This document shows, one piece after another, positions 13,325-13,456 of a stretch of DNA of 13,456 nt. Both the position numbers and the translations under genes were made by a program. Position 1 is the stretch's first letter, and the number at the start of each line of letters is the position of its first letter. The stretch spans positions 55,429 through 68,884 of the forward strand of contig DHTF01000109.1 in assembly GCA_002411515.1 (NCBI GenBank). Direction: 5' to 3'. The notes under the pieces were generated by a model. It ran no database searches, was not told where the DNA came from, and worked only from the letters and a program-made list of their open reading frames with translations. Origin of the DNA: Proteiniphilum sp. UBA5267. GTDB taxonomy: Bacteria; Bacteroidota; Bacteroidia; Bacteroidales; Dysgonomonadaceae.

Positions 13325-13456
13325 CTATTGTTTTACCGGCTTAAGCAGAATGCCCAGCTCATCGAGCTGCTCCTGTTCCACCCGTGAAGGTGCGTCGATC
13401 ATCACATCGCGCCCGGCGTTGTTCTTGGGGAAAGCGATGCAGTCGCGGATGCTGTC
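13325..13456 (-). CDS. aspS: Aspartyl-tRNA synthetase, C-terminal 43 residues
   Basis: The minus-strand frame is open from the window edge to a TAG at 13327-13325. The translation begins [19 protein letters not shown] and continues [19 protein letters not shown], the conserved tail of bacterial AspRS: the IRDxIAFPK motif of the class II active-site domain (motif 3 neighbourhood), then DAPS and the QLDEL helix. The enzyme charges tRNA-Asp in the cytoplasm. The remaining about 540 residues lie outside the window. The gene converges on the Gfo/Idh/MocA gene and shares the terminator between them. Confidence 0.9.
   Translation of the reverse strand, partial: DSIRDCIAFPKNNAGRDVMIDAPSRVEQEQLDELGILLKPVKQ

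Noticed and set aside
1..13456. CRISPR arrays, tRNA or rRNA genes
   Set aside because: No regularly spaced palindromic repeats with unique spacers, no cloverleaf with GTTC-type T arm, and no rRNA-like stretch was seen on either strand.

Overview
The window looks like chromosome of a member of the Bacteroidota, most likely order Bacteroidales. The evidence is a Bacteroidetes-type malate dehydrogenase, several perfect or near-perfect TAnnTTTG '-7' boxes, A-rich leaders without Shine-Dalgarno sequences, a one-component regulator combining membrane helices with an AraC HTH, and a clostridial/Bacteroidetes-type Hcp with its HcpR regulator. Housekeeping genes lie at both edges: mdh (3' part) on the left and the last 43 codons of aspS on the right.

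Region 1 (1-1285): the end of mdh with a strong hairpin, then about 480 bp without a gene. This stretch holds a 30-bp direct repeat and two sets of short motifs spaced exactly 11 bp apart, followed by a second hairpin.

Region 2 (1186-7530) is the most interesting part and looks like a compact peptide-modification and export locus. Five tightly coupled genes encode an HPr-kinase-like P-loop kinase, a small S26-type peptidase with an ER-type Ser/His dyad, a PqqD-family peptide-binding protein, an NTP_transf_5-type nucleotidyltransferase-fold protein and an ABC exporter. Beyond them lies an unlisted 54-codon ORF (5841-6005). Its product has a charged N-terminus, a YxxPxF motif like the leader motif bound by lasso-peptide B1/RRE proteins, a small-residue SGS site and an acidic Ser/Asp-rich tail ending in Trp. 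I propose it is the precursor peptide. No cyclase, asparagine synthetase, radical SAM enzyme or transglutaminase is present, so this is not a standard lasso or other classical RiPP cluster. A 36-37 bp element (TTTTACGAAAAG, about 20 bp, AGGAA) precedes the enzyme operon and the precursor gene at the same distance from a TAnnTTCG box. A third copy sits in front of the divergent membrane-bound AraC-type regulator. This suggests a self-contained regulon.

Region 3 (7553-11870) is a nitrosative/redox stress module on the minus strand: hcp, then a DUF438/hemerythrin-like/PAS sensor protein, then a small cupin. It is divergent from hcpR, a Crp/Fnr regulator. A perfect TGTAAC-N4-GTTACA palindrome lies where a class II activator site of hcp should be. 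After the cupin gene there is a short relic of a second hcp C-terminus, followed by a perfect 18-bp-arm terminator.

Region 4 (11892-13456): a Tat-exported, probably lipidated Gfo/Idh/MocA-family protein with its own promoter and a strong terminator, then the convergent end of aspS.

All calls come from reading the sequence. No database search was run.
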